From NCBI GenBank assembly GCA_038108875.1, contig JAYNII010000021.1, positions 1 through 10,469 of the forward strand: 10,469 nt of DNA, written 5' to 3'. Source of the DNA: VMDH01 sp038108875 (GTDB lineage: Bacteria > Pseudomonadota > Gammaproteobacteria > Magnimaribacterales > D2472). The notes under the pieces are model-generated. The model was not told where the DNA came from. It was given only the letters and a program-made list of their open reading frames with translations, and ran no database searches. The translations under genes were made by a program, and so were the position numbers. The first letter of the stretch is position 1; every line of letters begins with the position of its first letter. Shown piece by piece: positions 1-4,892 of the stretch.

Positions 1-46
1 ACTGAAAATCCTTGTGTCGGTGGTTCGATTCCACCTCTGGGCACCA
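1..46 (+). tRNA. tRNA-Phe (anticodon GAA), 3' part
   Basis: This is the 3' portion of a tRNA cut by the left window edge. The anticodon loop CTGAAAA (2-8) carries GAA at 4-6. It is followed by the 3' half of the anticodon stem, the variable loop, a T arm with GGTGG/CCACC flanking TTCGATT, the 3' half of the acceptor stem and an encoded CCA at 44-46. The segment closely resembles the 3' half of E. coli tRNA-Phe as I remember it. The D arm and 5' acceptor strand lie outside the window. It faces the metal operon tail-to-tail, with only 38 bases between. Confidence 0.93.
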
Positions 47-84
47 TTTCCTCGAAATTTCTATTAAATTAATCGTTTAAAGAT

Positions 85-753
85 TTATTGAGTATTTTTT
101 TTGATATCCACTTTGAAAAATAACAGTAATCCTGTTATGGAAGATATAAGAGCTAAAATTGAAAAAACTTTCATAAGAATATTATCTATATTGTCCCTGT
201 CTACCCAATCCATGATGTGAAAACCCCACATCAAGTCCCAAATTCTCCATTGAGTTGATCTAATTGCAGAGATGTCTCCTGAATAAATGTTTACGTACAG
301 ATTGATTTCAGCATTATTAGTATTTTTTGCAATGACTCTGTAAATTGGTAATGCCCTGCCCCTGTATTCTGACCCTCTTGTGGACTCATTCACTTGTTCA
401 ACTCTTTGGGGTTCTAGAGAGGTAGCTTGCTGGACAATTGCCATTGCATCCTCAGGAGTTAGATGGGTTGCAGGATTTCCCTGTGCATCAAAATAACGCA
501 CTCCATTTATGGTTGAAGCTATGACAATAGTATCTCCGAGCCTTTTTTTAATATTAATATCTATTGCATCTGGAATATTGAAAGATAACTCACCCAGCAA
601 AATTTCTGATGGTTGGTTCAAAATGTATTGCTCCCCTCTTACGTTCTCTATTTTATTAAAAGCAAAATAGATACCCGAAACTGTCCAAAGCAAGAGTTGC
701 AATGAAATAAAAAAGCTTAAGTATTTGTGAGTATTTCTAACAATTAACTTCAT
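85..753 (-). CDS. PepSY-domain membrane protein, last gene of the metal operon
   Basis: A 222-residue protein with an N-terminal hydrophobic helix (about residues 12-32), a mostly periplasmic middle, and a second helix (about 191-213) with a short charged tail. The segment around 149-165 (LYVNIYSGDISAI) is the signature strand-turn of PepSY domains. The following WRIWDLMWGFHIMDW stretch (169-183) matches the conserved W..H..D region preceding the last helix in PepSY-associated membrane proteins. Larger family members have four helices; this has two. Related proteins occur with metal or iron uptake systems and sometimes act as ferric reductases, but no heme-ligand pattern is convincing here. 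The ATG overlaps the CsoR-family stop by 4 bp (ATGA), so translation is probably coupled. The function is unknown; a role accessory to metal handling is inferred from the operon. Confidence 0.85.
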   Translation of the reverse strand: MKLIVRNTHKYLSFFISLQLLLWTVSGIYFAFNKIENVRGEQYILNQPSEILLGELSFNIPDAIDINIKKRLGDTIVIASTINGVRYFDAQGNPATHLTPEDAMAIVQQATSLEPQRVEQVNESTRGSEYRGRALPIYRVIAKNTNNAEINLYVNIYSGDISAIRSTQWRIWDLMWGFHIMDWVDRDNIDNILMKVFSILALISSITGLLLFFKVDIKKNTQ

Positions 754-1010
754 CTTTTAAGCACCTTCACAATCTCATCAATCTTTTGATTTGCATCAAT
801 TGCTCCGTTAAGTGATTCTTTAATACATTCCTCAAGATGAGTTTGGAGAATATTACCCTCCACAGCAGTGATTGCATTTTTTGTAGCTTTTATTTGATTC
901 AAGATGTCTATGCAATATTTACCATTCTCAATCATACGTTCGATACCCTCAATCTGCCCCTTAATTCTTCTGATGCTGGCTATTTGTTTCTTATGGCAAG
1001 GATGATTCAT
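750..1010 (-). CDS. csoR: CsoR-family metal-sensing transcriptional repressor
   Basis: An 86-residue all-helical protein of the CsoR/RcnR/FrmR (DUF156) family, full length for the family. The signature RIKGQIEGIERMI is at residues 15-27. The metal-site pattern is Cys33, His58 and Cys62, the C-H-C arrangement of Cu(I)-sensing CsoR rather than the RcnR His-rich set or the FrmR Cys-His set. An extra N-terminal HPCH (residues 3-6) could add ligands, so Ni(II) or another metal is not excluded. These proteins bind GC-tract operators as apo-tetramers and release DNA on binding metal. A matching operator lies at 2415-2433 at the head of this operon, pointing to autoregulation. The start is 2 bp beyond the MerT-like stop, with no clear Shine-Dalgarno sequence, so coupling is likely. 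Confidence 0.92.
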   Translation of the reverse strand: MNHPCHKKQIASIRRIKGQIEGIERMIENGKYCIDILNQIKATKNAITAVEGNILQTHLEECIKESLNGAIDANQKIDEIVKVLKR

Positions 1011-1012
1011 GA

Positions 1013-1378
1013 TTAAATGAAGGATGGAACGAGATAAGTAAATATGGTGGCAAAGATAAATATCGTTACGGATAGGTAATAAATGATTCTCGAACGCTTC
1101 CTAGTTTGCATACATTGTCTACCAATTTCTGGATCAGCTGGACAGGGCATATGGTAGGTCTTGTAGTTAACATACCCAGCAATCACAATCATGGTTAATG
1201 CAAAAAATGTTATTTCGAGCTTGTAATGCGACAAACTGATCAAGAATGGAAAGGTTGTAATCAAGCTAGCAAAAGTTGCACCGGCTCCCAGCAAAACAAA
1301 CAAAGCCGGCAATGCACAGCAAATTAGCGTTGAAGAAGACGCGAAAAGAGAAAAGAAATTTGCTGTTTTATCTTGCAT
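1013..1378 (-). CDS. MerT-like inner-membrane metal transporter
   Basis: A 121-residue protein with three predicted transmembrane helices (about 10-40, 48-70 and 97-118). Helix 1 carries the vicinal pair Cys20-Cys21 in LICCALPALFVLLGAGA, the hallmark of MerT/MerC-type transporters. The loop between helices 2 and 3 has a second pair, Cys79 and Cys89, then a basic patch (TRKRSR), matching the cytoplasmic Cys pair of MerT. In mer operons MerT takes Hg(II) from periplasmic MerP and passes it inward. Here no mercuric reductase or MerR is nearby and the regulator is CsoR-type, so the natural cargo may be copper or another thiophilic metal. It sits 11 bp after the HMA protein gene and 2 bp before the regulator. 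Confidence 0.82.
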   Translation of the reverse strand: MQDKTANFFSLFASSSTLICCALPALFVLLGAGATFASLITTFPFLISLSHYKLEITFFALTMIVIAGYVNYKTYHMPCPADPEIGRQCMQTRKRSRIIYYLSVTIFIFATIFTYLVPSFI

Positions 1379-1389
1379 GAATTACCAAT

Positions 1390-1809
1390 TTATATGCTAA
1401 GTATTTGCAAATCGGTAGCATTTTGACCGTTTGCAATAATTTTTTTCTTAATGTCTTCAAAATCAATTACGATTTCATCGCTGTAAGCTATTAATACTTT
1501 TCCTCGATTAAGGTCAACATCTATTTTTTTAACTAACGCATCCTTTGCAAAAGTTTTTTCTATGCCTCTTGCACAAAAATCACAGACCATGCCGTTCACA
1601 CTCACTATGGCAACTTGAGTGTCTGAAAGACCTTTAATAAAGTTGTCAAATCTTTCAGCATCAACTTCAAGCTGTTTTCCATCAACCAAAGTCTCGTGTA
1701 AGTGACCCTCATGGGAATGGGCTTCCATTTCCATTGCCTTATTATGCCCATGATCAGCCCAAGCAACGCTTCCAATCAAGAAAACCCCTAATATTGACAA
1801 TCTATTCAT
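1390..1809 (-). CDS. Secreted HMA-domain (MerP-like) metal-binding protein with His-rich N-terminus
   Basis: A 139-residue protein. A signal peptide of about 18 residues ends in AWA before DHGH. The mature N-terminus is rich in His and Met (His20, 22, 31, 33, 36, 38; Met26, Met28), a likely low-specificity metal-binding tail. Residues about 66-136 form a heavy-metal-associated ferredoxin-like domain with GMVCDFC (Cys76, Cys79), the CxxC site of MerP, CopZ and Atx1. MerP proper lacks such a His-rich extension. As a periplasmic metal carrier it could feed the MerT-like transporter encoded just downstream. The start is well supported: a strong AGGAGG at 1815-1820 lies 5 bases from the ATG, in the 11-bp gap after the barrel gene. 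Confidence 0.87.
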   Translation of the reverse strand: MNRLSILGVFLIGSVAWADHGHNKAMEMEAHSHEGHLHETLVDGKQLEVDAERFDNFIKGLSDTQVAIVSVNGMVCDFCARGIEKTFAKDALVKKIDVDLNRGKVLIAYSDEIVIDFEDIKKKIIANGQNATDLQILSI

Positions 1810-1814
1810 AATTT

Positions 1815-1820
1815 CCTCCT
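1815..1820 (-). promoter_or_regulatory. Strong ribosome binding site for the HMA-domain gene
   Basis: AGGAGG on the minus strand, 5 bases upstream of the ATG at 1809. It is one of the best Shine-Dalgarno sequences in the window and contrasts with the first gene of the operon, which has none. Confidence 0.8.
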
Positions 1821-2423
1821 CTAGAACCTATACATAAGATGAATATCCCAATTGGTTTGTTTGTCGTAACCAAGCTCAATTAAGAAATTGCCTTTAAAAA
1901 ACTTTAAAACTGGATAAGTATTCCAATCCCCTTTGATGCTGTTGTGTTTACTTTTTAGCATTATCCAAGTGTGTAGGTCTCCATACTCACCAACGTAGGG
2001 AGCAAAACCTGTTTGAAAAAATTTTTCAGTGTAATCTTGGAATTTATTAAACGATTCTTTATAGCCAAAACCTGCAAACAATTTTCTGGTTTCCCAGTCT
2101 CCGTGGAGTCCAAAAAAATGATTGTCTTTATCTTCAAGAGATACCCCAGATTGAAAATACAAGTTTCTTTGAGACATTCGAGTATTTTTTCTATTCACAA
2201 GATAGGTAAACCTCACATAGGAATAATCCTTATCAAATAATTTATCTTTTATTGCTTCAATTCCAATTGAATACTTGAAAGTTGGAGAATAATGATAATA
2301 AAAACTATCCTTCATATTGTCTGACATTGTCATGATTGTTGACCCGCCAGAGTATGAAATAGGTCTAGCTTCCATCTGATGTGAAAAACATACAATCAGA
2401 AATAGTCTAAGTACTATACCCAT
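1821..2423 (-). CDS. Small predicted outer-membrane beta-barrel protein, first gene of the metal operon
   Basis: A 200-residue protein I do not recognise by name. A hydrophobic N-terminus (MGIVLRLFLIVCF, then MEA before RP) looks like a signal peptide cleaved near residue 19. The rest is rich in aromatic residues and alternates polar and hydrophobic positions in short strands, and the chain ends in Tyr-Arg-Phe. A C-terminal Phe is the classic outer-membrane barrel insertion signal. The length suits an 8- to 10-strand barrel. Position ahead of the periplasmic and inner-membrane metal genes suggests an outer-membrane step or a structural partner, which is inference. The ATG lies inside the CsoR-type operator and has no Shine-Dalgarno sequence; no in-frame alternative start lies between it and the upstream stop, so a leaderless start is plausible. 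Confidence 0.72.
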   Translation of the reverse strand: MGIVLRLFLIVCFSHQMEARPISYSGGSTIMTMSDNMKDSFYYHYSPTFKYSIGIEAIKDKLFDKDYSYVRFTYLVNRKNTRMSQRNLYFQSGVSLEDKDNHFFGLHGDWETRKLFAGFGYKESFNKFQDYTEKFFQTGFAPYVGEYGDLHTWIMLKSKHNSIKGDWNTYPVLKFFKGNFLIELGYDKQTNWDIHLMYRF

Positions 2424-2433
2424 AGGGGGTATA
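2415..2433. promoter_or_regulatory. CsoR-type operator
   Basis: TATACCCATAGGGGGTATA is a perfect 7-bp inverted repeat (TATACCC / GGGTATA) around a 5-bp spacer, with the G-tract typical of CsoR/RcnR operators. It closely resembles the B. subtilis copZA CsoR site as I recall it (ATACCCTACGGGGGTAT). It covers the first codons and ATG of the barrel gene and the likely -10 region, so a bound repressor would block initiation. The cognate repressor is encoded four genes into the same operon. Confidence 0.8.
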
Positions 2434-2436
2434 TTA
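2431..2436 (-). promoter_or_regulatory. Candidate -10 box of the metal operon
   Basis: TAATAT on the minus strand lies 7 bases upstream of the ATG at 2423 and overlaps the CsoR-type operator. An overlapping GATAAT (2433-2438) is an alternative. No convincing -35 hexamer is present at the usual distance. If used, transcription would begin at or next to the start codon. Confidence 0.4.
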
Positions 2437-2478
2437 TCACGGCAATCTAGATTTAGATATAAGAGCTTATCTCACCAA

Positions 2479-3327
2479 CTAAATTTTTCTCGCGCCTACC
2501 GTCGTTCTATGGAGTAAACGATCATAGCCCTCATAACCACCTGTGGCAGCATGTAATACACTTCTGTTATCCCACATCACCAGAGAGCCTTGTTTCCATT
2601 TATGTCTGTATTGAAATTCTTCTTTTCCTTGCCACTGTTGAAGCTCCAAAAGCAATGGCCAGCTCTCTTCTGCCTCCATACCCTCTATTCCAATGATATA
2701 ACCTAAGGTTCCAAAAATCCCAAGACGCCCGGTTTCAGGATGCTCTTTGATAAGAGGATGTAACTGAGTGGCTTTAGCTTCCTCAGAAGGTCGAATATCC
2801 ATGCTTCTATCGCCAGCTTGATCTGCATCTCCATAACTCCCCTCAGGTGCGTAGGCTAGTTGCGCAGAGTGAATTGCGAACTTGCCCTCTAGTTTTTTTC
2901 GCATATTTTTTGGCATTCTTTCCAAAGCCATATGCTGGTTTGCAAAGAGAGTATCGCCACCCATAGGTGGAATAGTAATGCCATACAAGCAAGTTCCAGC
3001 TGGAGGATGTTCTTGAAAACTCCAATCCGTATGCCAATTTTCCGCAAACAGCGGCGCTTTCTCATAGGCCATTCTGCTAACTGCAATAATATTAGTCCGT
3101 CCTTCAATTGGAGCTATAAAGGGATCATCTCCAAACGGCCCAAAGTAGAGCGTGAATCTCTCCAAATCATCATCATCAATTGTTTGATTTGGAAAGGATA
3201 AGACATGATATTGAAGCCACCACTCTCTGATTTGTTCTACTTCAGCTAAGGATAGAGATCTGGTTAGATCTATGCCAAGAACTTCTGCTCCGCATGCTTG
3301 ATTGCTAGGTTTAATTTCAATATTCAT
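2479..3327 (-). CDS. TauD/TfdA-family 2-oxoglutarate Fe(II) dioxygenase
   Basis: A 282-residue cytoplasmic oxygenase, the usual size for the TauD/TfdA family. The iron-binding facial triad is visible as His99-x-Asp101 (NWHTDWSF) and His259 (RSVLHAAT). Thr126 (GGDTLFAN) and Arg270 fit the 2-oxoglutarate contacts of TauD, and Arg274 follows in the LLHR motif. TauD's taurine-contact His70 has no evident counterpart (that region is GDDPFIAP), so taurine is not a safe substrate call; the family also hydroxylates sulfonates, aryloxyalkanoates, betaines and other acids. It is the last gene of a group with a small membrane protein (6-bp gap) and an SDR-fold protein, which may act on the same unknown substrate. 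The start is the ATG 6 bases after the upstream stop; the ribosome site is weak. Confidence 0.9.
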   Translation of the reverse strand: MNIEIKPSNQACGAEVLGIDLTRSLSLAEVEQIREWWLQYHVLSFPNQTIDDDDLERFTLYFGPFGDDPFIAPIEGRTNIIAVSRMAYEKAPLFAENWHTDWSFQEHPPAGTCLYGITIPPMGGDTLFANQHMALERMPKNMRKKLEGKFAIHSAQLAYAPEGSYGDADQAGDRSMDIRPSEEAKATQLHPLIKEHPETGRLGIFGTLGYIIGIEGMEAEESWPLLLELQQWQGKEEFQYRHKWKQGSLVMWDNRSVLHAATGGYEGYDRLLHRTTVGARKI

Positions 3328-3333
3328 GATTTC

Positions 3334-3642
3334 TTAAATACCTGTGATGTTTGGATAGGGAAACGAGCTTAACATCATCGCTAACTTATCTTCCAATTCC
3401 CCCACCCCTAAACTTGCCCAAAGAATTAAAATTCCAAGCACTATTTTAAGAACGTAGAAAAATTTAGGTGCAAATAATCGTCTTAGGAGATCAATAAGAG
3501 GCAAATAATAGAAAAAAGCGAGACCAATTATAATTAATCCAAAATAAGGATCATTTCCCCAATAGGCATTCACAAATCCAATGAGTGAAATAAGCATTCC
3601 AAACAGGACGCTTGCAATGCTGTGAAGATTAGTCTTATTCAT
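3334..3642 (-). CDS. Small three-helix membrane protein of unknown function
   Basis: About 102 residues starting MNKTNLHS, with three predicted transmembrane helices (roughly 8-26, 32-52 and 62-80) and a short acidic then hydrophobic C-terminus ending NITGI. I do not recognise the family. I chose the ATG at 3642 because it overlaps the upstream SDR stop as TAATG and has GGTGGA (3647-3652) 4 bases ahead. A longer reading from a TTG at 3654 would place that ribosome site inside the gene. Wedged between an SDR-fold protein and a TauD-type dioxygenase and co-transcribed with both, it may be a membrane partner, but nothing in the sequence shows which. Confidence 0.7.
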   Translation of the reverse strand: MNKTNLHSIASVLFGMLISLIGFVNAYWGNDPYFGLIIIGLAFFYYLPLIDLLRRLFAPKFFYVLKIVLGILILWASLGVGELEDKLAMMLSSFPYPNITGI

Positions 3643-4403
3643 TAATTCCACCAAGCAGAATCTGAGAAAGATCTTATATCTATTTCATGAGTCCAAGAAG
3701 AGCGATGTTGTTGCGATAAATAATAGTAAGCGTCTGCCAACTCAGAGGGTAAAATTAAACCATTCTCTTTACCCTTTGTATCTCGAAGCTCTTGAAAAAG
3801 TTTTTGACCAAGCATCTTACCCAATGTGTCAGGGGCATCTACCATTCCATCCACAATGACATGCACGACATGTATTCCTTGAGAGGCAAATTCTGCATTT
3901 AAAGTTTGACACAACATTCTTCTTCCCCCCATTGCTGCGGCATGAGAATGTTGATTTTTGTTACCACGCATGGCTGCCGTAGCTGAGGTCACCAAAAAAG
4001 TTCCGTGGCCTCTCTCAACCATTAATGGCATTAGTACTTTTGCAACTCTAAAAAGACCAAAATTGCCCATTCGCCAACCCCATTCAAACTCTTTCAGAGA
4101 GGTCTCATTTAAAAGCTTCATTCCGCTTTGGGCGCCTAAGTTATAAACCAATACATCAATTGCTCCAATATCTTTTTCAATCTCTAGGATAAGGTTCTCT
4201 AAGGAGCCCTCCTCTATGGCATCAAGTATGAAGCCAGATGCATCTCCGTCATGCTGTTTAATATCATCAACTAAGCTATTTAAGCCCTCTTGGTCAGATC
4301 TTCTGCATAGGCAAGCATAGTATCCTTCTTTGGCAAACTTCTTAGCAACGGTGCCTCCAATTCCAGCTCCAGCCCCCAAAACCAAACAAACTTTCTTTGC
4401 CAT
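3642..4403 (-). CDS. Atypical short-chain dehydrogenase/reductase (SDR) family protein
   Basis: A 253-residue Rossmann-fold protein of standard classical-SDR length. The nucleotide-binding glycine motif GAGAGIGG is at 10-17. The strand-4 NNAG motif appears as NLGA (88-91). Ser140 (LVTSAT) fits the catalytic serine. At the Tyr-x3-Lys position the sequence reads HSHAAAMGGRRML: the alignment puts His154 and Met158 where the catalytic Tyr and Lys belong. It therefore probably does not catalyse ordinary SDR redox chemistry, or does so by an unusual mechanism. The Arg34-Arg35 pair after strand 2 suggests NADP(H) preference if cofactor binds. The start has a good AAGGAG (4410-4415) 6 bases upstream. 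It is first in the group with the membrane protein and the dioxygenase. Confidence 0.87.
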   Translation of the reverse strand: MAKKVCLVLGAGAGIGGTVAKKFAKEGYYACLCRRSDQEGLNSLVDDIKQHDGDASGFILDAIEEGSLENLILEIEKDIGAIDVLVYNLGAQSGMKLLNETSLKEFEWGWRMGNFGLFRVAKVLMPLMVERGHGTFLVTSATAAMRGNKNQHSHAAAMGGRRMLCQTLNAEFASQGIHVVHVIVDGMVDAPDTLGKMLGQKLFQELRDTKGKENGLILPSELADAYYYLSQQHRSSWTHEIDIRSFSDSAWWN

Positions 4404-4426
4404 TAAGATCTCCTTATTCTTTATAC

Positions 4427-4455
4427 AATATACGACAGAAATACGAAGATGAAAA
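4427..4455 (-). promoter_or_regulatory. Candidate promoter for the SDR-dioxygenase operon
   Basis: On the minus strand, TTTTCA (4450-4455) and TATATT (4427-4432) are separated by 17 bases, upstream of a clear AAGGAG ribosome site and the ATG at 4403. The -35 box matches the consensus at only four of six positions, in a very AT-rich stretch. Confidence 0.4.
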
Positions 4456-4472
4456 ATTCTAAAATTTTAGAA
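4452..4472 (-). terminator. Probable intrinsic terminator of the 71-residue membrane protein gene
   Basis: One base after the stop codon the minus strand reads a perfect 16-bp palindrome, TTCTAAAATTTTAGAA (4457-4472), followed at once by five T. It can fold into a 6-bp stem with a 4-base AATT loop. The placement fits a rho-independent terminator, but the AT-only stem core is weak. Confidence 0.5.
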
Positions 4473-4473
4473 G

Positions 4474-4689
4474 TTACTGGCTTTGCTTGATAAAAAACTT
4501 TGAGATTAAAGCAATTACTAGTGCAACTAAGAGAAAATCCAACCAAAATAATGTTTGCATAGTTCCATCGGCTTTCTGCCACAAGGGGATTGCTAATCTA
4601 CCAATGATTGGATTATTCGGAAAATATTCTAAAAAAGGAGTTGGTATCAAAACTGCTAACATTGCTGCAAGATTTAATTTTGTTTTCAT
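4474..4689 (-). CDS. Small two-helix membrane protein of unknown function
   Basis: A 71-residue protein with two hydrophobic segments (about 5-22 and 46-67) joined by a loop containing PNNPIIGR, and a basic tail ending KFFIKQSQ. I do not recognise the family. The helical pattern and positive C-terminus make it more credible than the ORF on the opposite strand. The ribosome site is weak (AAGAAA). A terminator-like palindrome directly after the stop suggests a separate transcript from the SDR-fold gene 70 bp downstream. Confidence 0.55.
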   Translation of the reverse strand: MKTKLNLAAMLAVLIPTPFLEYFPNNPIIGRLAIPLWQKADGTMQTLFWLDFLLVALVIALISKFFIKQSQ

Positions 4690-4868
4690 AACTATTTCTT
4701 GCTAACTAATTTCATACCAAGATTCTTTGAGAATCTAGTAACGAGATCTAGTATTTTGACTTCTCTAACAGGAATAAAAAATTGATTTTTCATCAAAGAG
4801 CTCCAGTTGATAAATCATAATACAAATTATTTCCTTACATTTTTCTTACAATTTCTAATAAAAATATA

Positions 4869-4878
4869 TTTACGTAAA
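4869..4878. repeat. Perfect palindrome next to the methyltransferase promoter
   Basis: TTTACGTAAA is a perfect 10-bp palindrome ending 2 bases before the TATAAT box. An overlapping ACGT-AA-ACGT repeat occupies 4872-4881. The position between the -35 and -10 regions would suit a repressor or activator site, but no cognate regulator is visible nearby. Confidence 0.35.
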
Positions 4879-4880
4879 CG

Positions 4881-4886
4881 TATAAT
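4881..4886 (+). promoter_or_regulatory. -10 box giving a probable leaderless mRNA for the methyltransferase
   Basis: A perfect TATAAT ends 6 bases before the ATG at 4893, so transcription would start at or beside the start codon. No Shine-Dalgarno sequence is present. The -35 position (4858-4863, ATAAAA) does not match consensus. Confidence 0.55.
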
Positions 4887-4892
4887 GGCTGA

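Larger units (their letters stand above)
4690..4892. other. 203-bp divergent intergenic region
   Basis: An AT-rich region between the small membrane protein gene (minus) and the exported methyltransferase gene (plus). It contains a 7-bp hairpin (AGATTCT-TTG-AGAATCT, 4720-4736), a direct repeat of ATCTAGTA (4733-4740 and 4746-4753), the palindrome TTTACGTAAA (4869-4878) and a consensus TATAAT (4881-4886). I see no additional gene in it. Confidence 0.6.

Noticed and set aside
1..84. Integration or attachment site at the tRNA-Phe 3' end
   Set aside because: tRNA ends are common integration targets, but no integrase, no repeated tRNA 3' sequence and no mobile gene are seen in the window.
1013..1809. 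Calling the MerT-like and HMA genes a mercury resistance operon
   Set aside because: No mercuric reductase, MerR or mer operator is present, and the regulator and operator are CsoR-type.
2456..2473. Imperfect inverted repeat GATATAAG / CTTATCTC after the dioxygenase stop
   Set aside because: It has one mismatch in eight and no following T tract on the minus strand, so it is not supported as a terminator, and no regulator is evident.
2843..3201. Several ORFs in other frames and on the opposite strand inside the dioxygenase gene
   Set aside because: The dioxygenase frame carries intact HxD, distal His and Arg motifs throughout; the others have no recognisable features.
2479..3327. Naming the dioxygenase tauD
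   Set aside because: TauD's taurine-contact His is not apparent and no taurine transporter genes are adjacent, so only the family is supported.
4487..4705. A 72-codon plus-strand ORF opposite the small membrane protein gene
   Set aside because: It is antisense to a more credible two-helix membrane protein, has no domain pattern, and its composition looks like the reverse reading of a hydrophobic gene.
4776..4800. Possible minus-strand terminator (TTGAT-loop-ATCAA followed by T run)
   Set aside because: The stem is only 5 AT-rich pairs and no minus-strand gene ends here, so it would terminate nothing.
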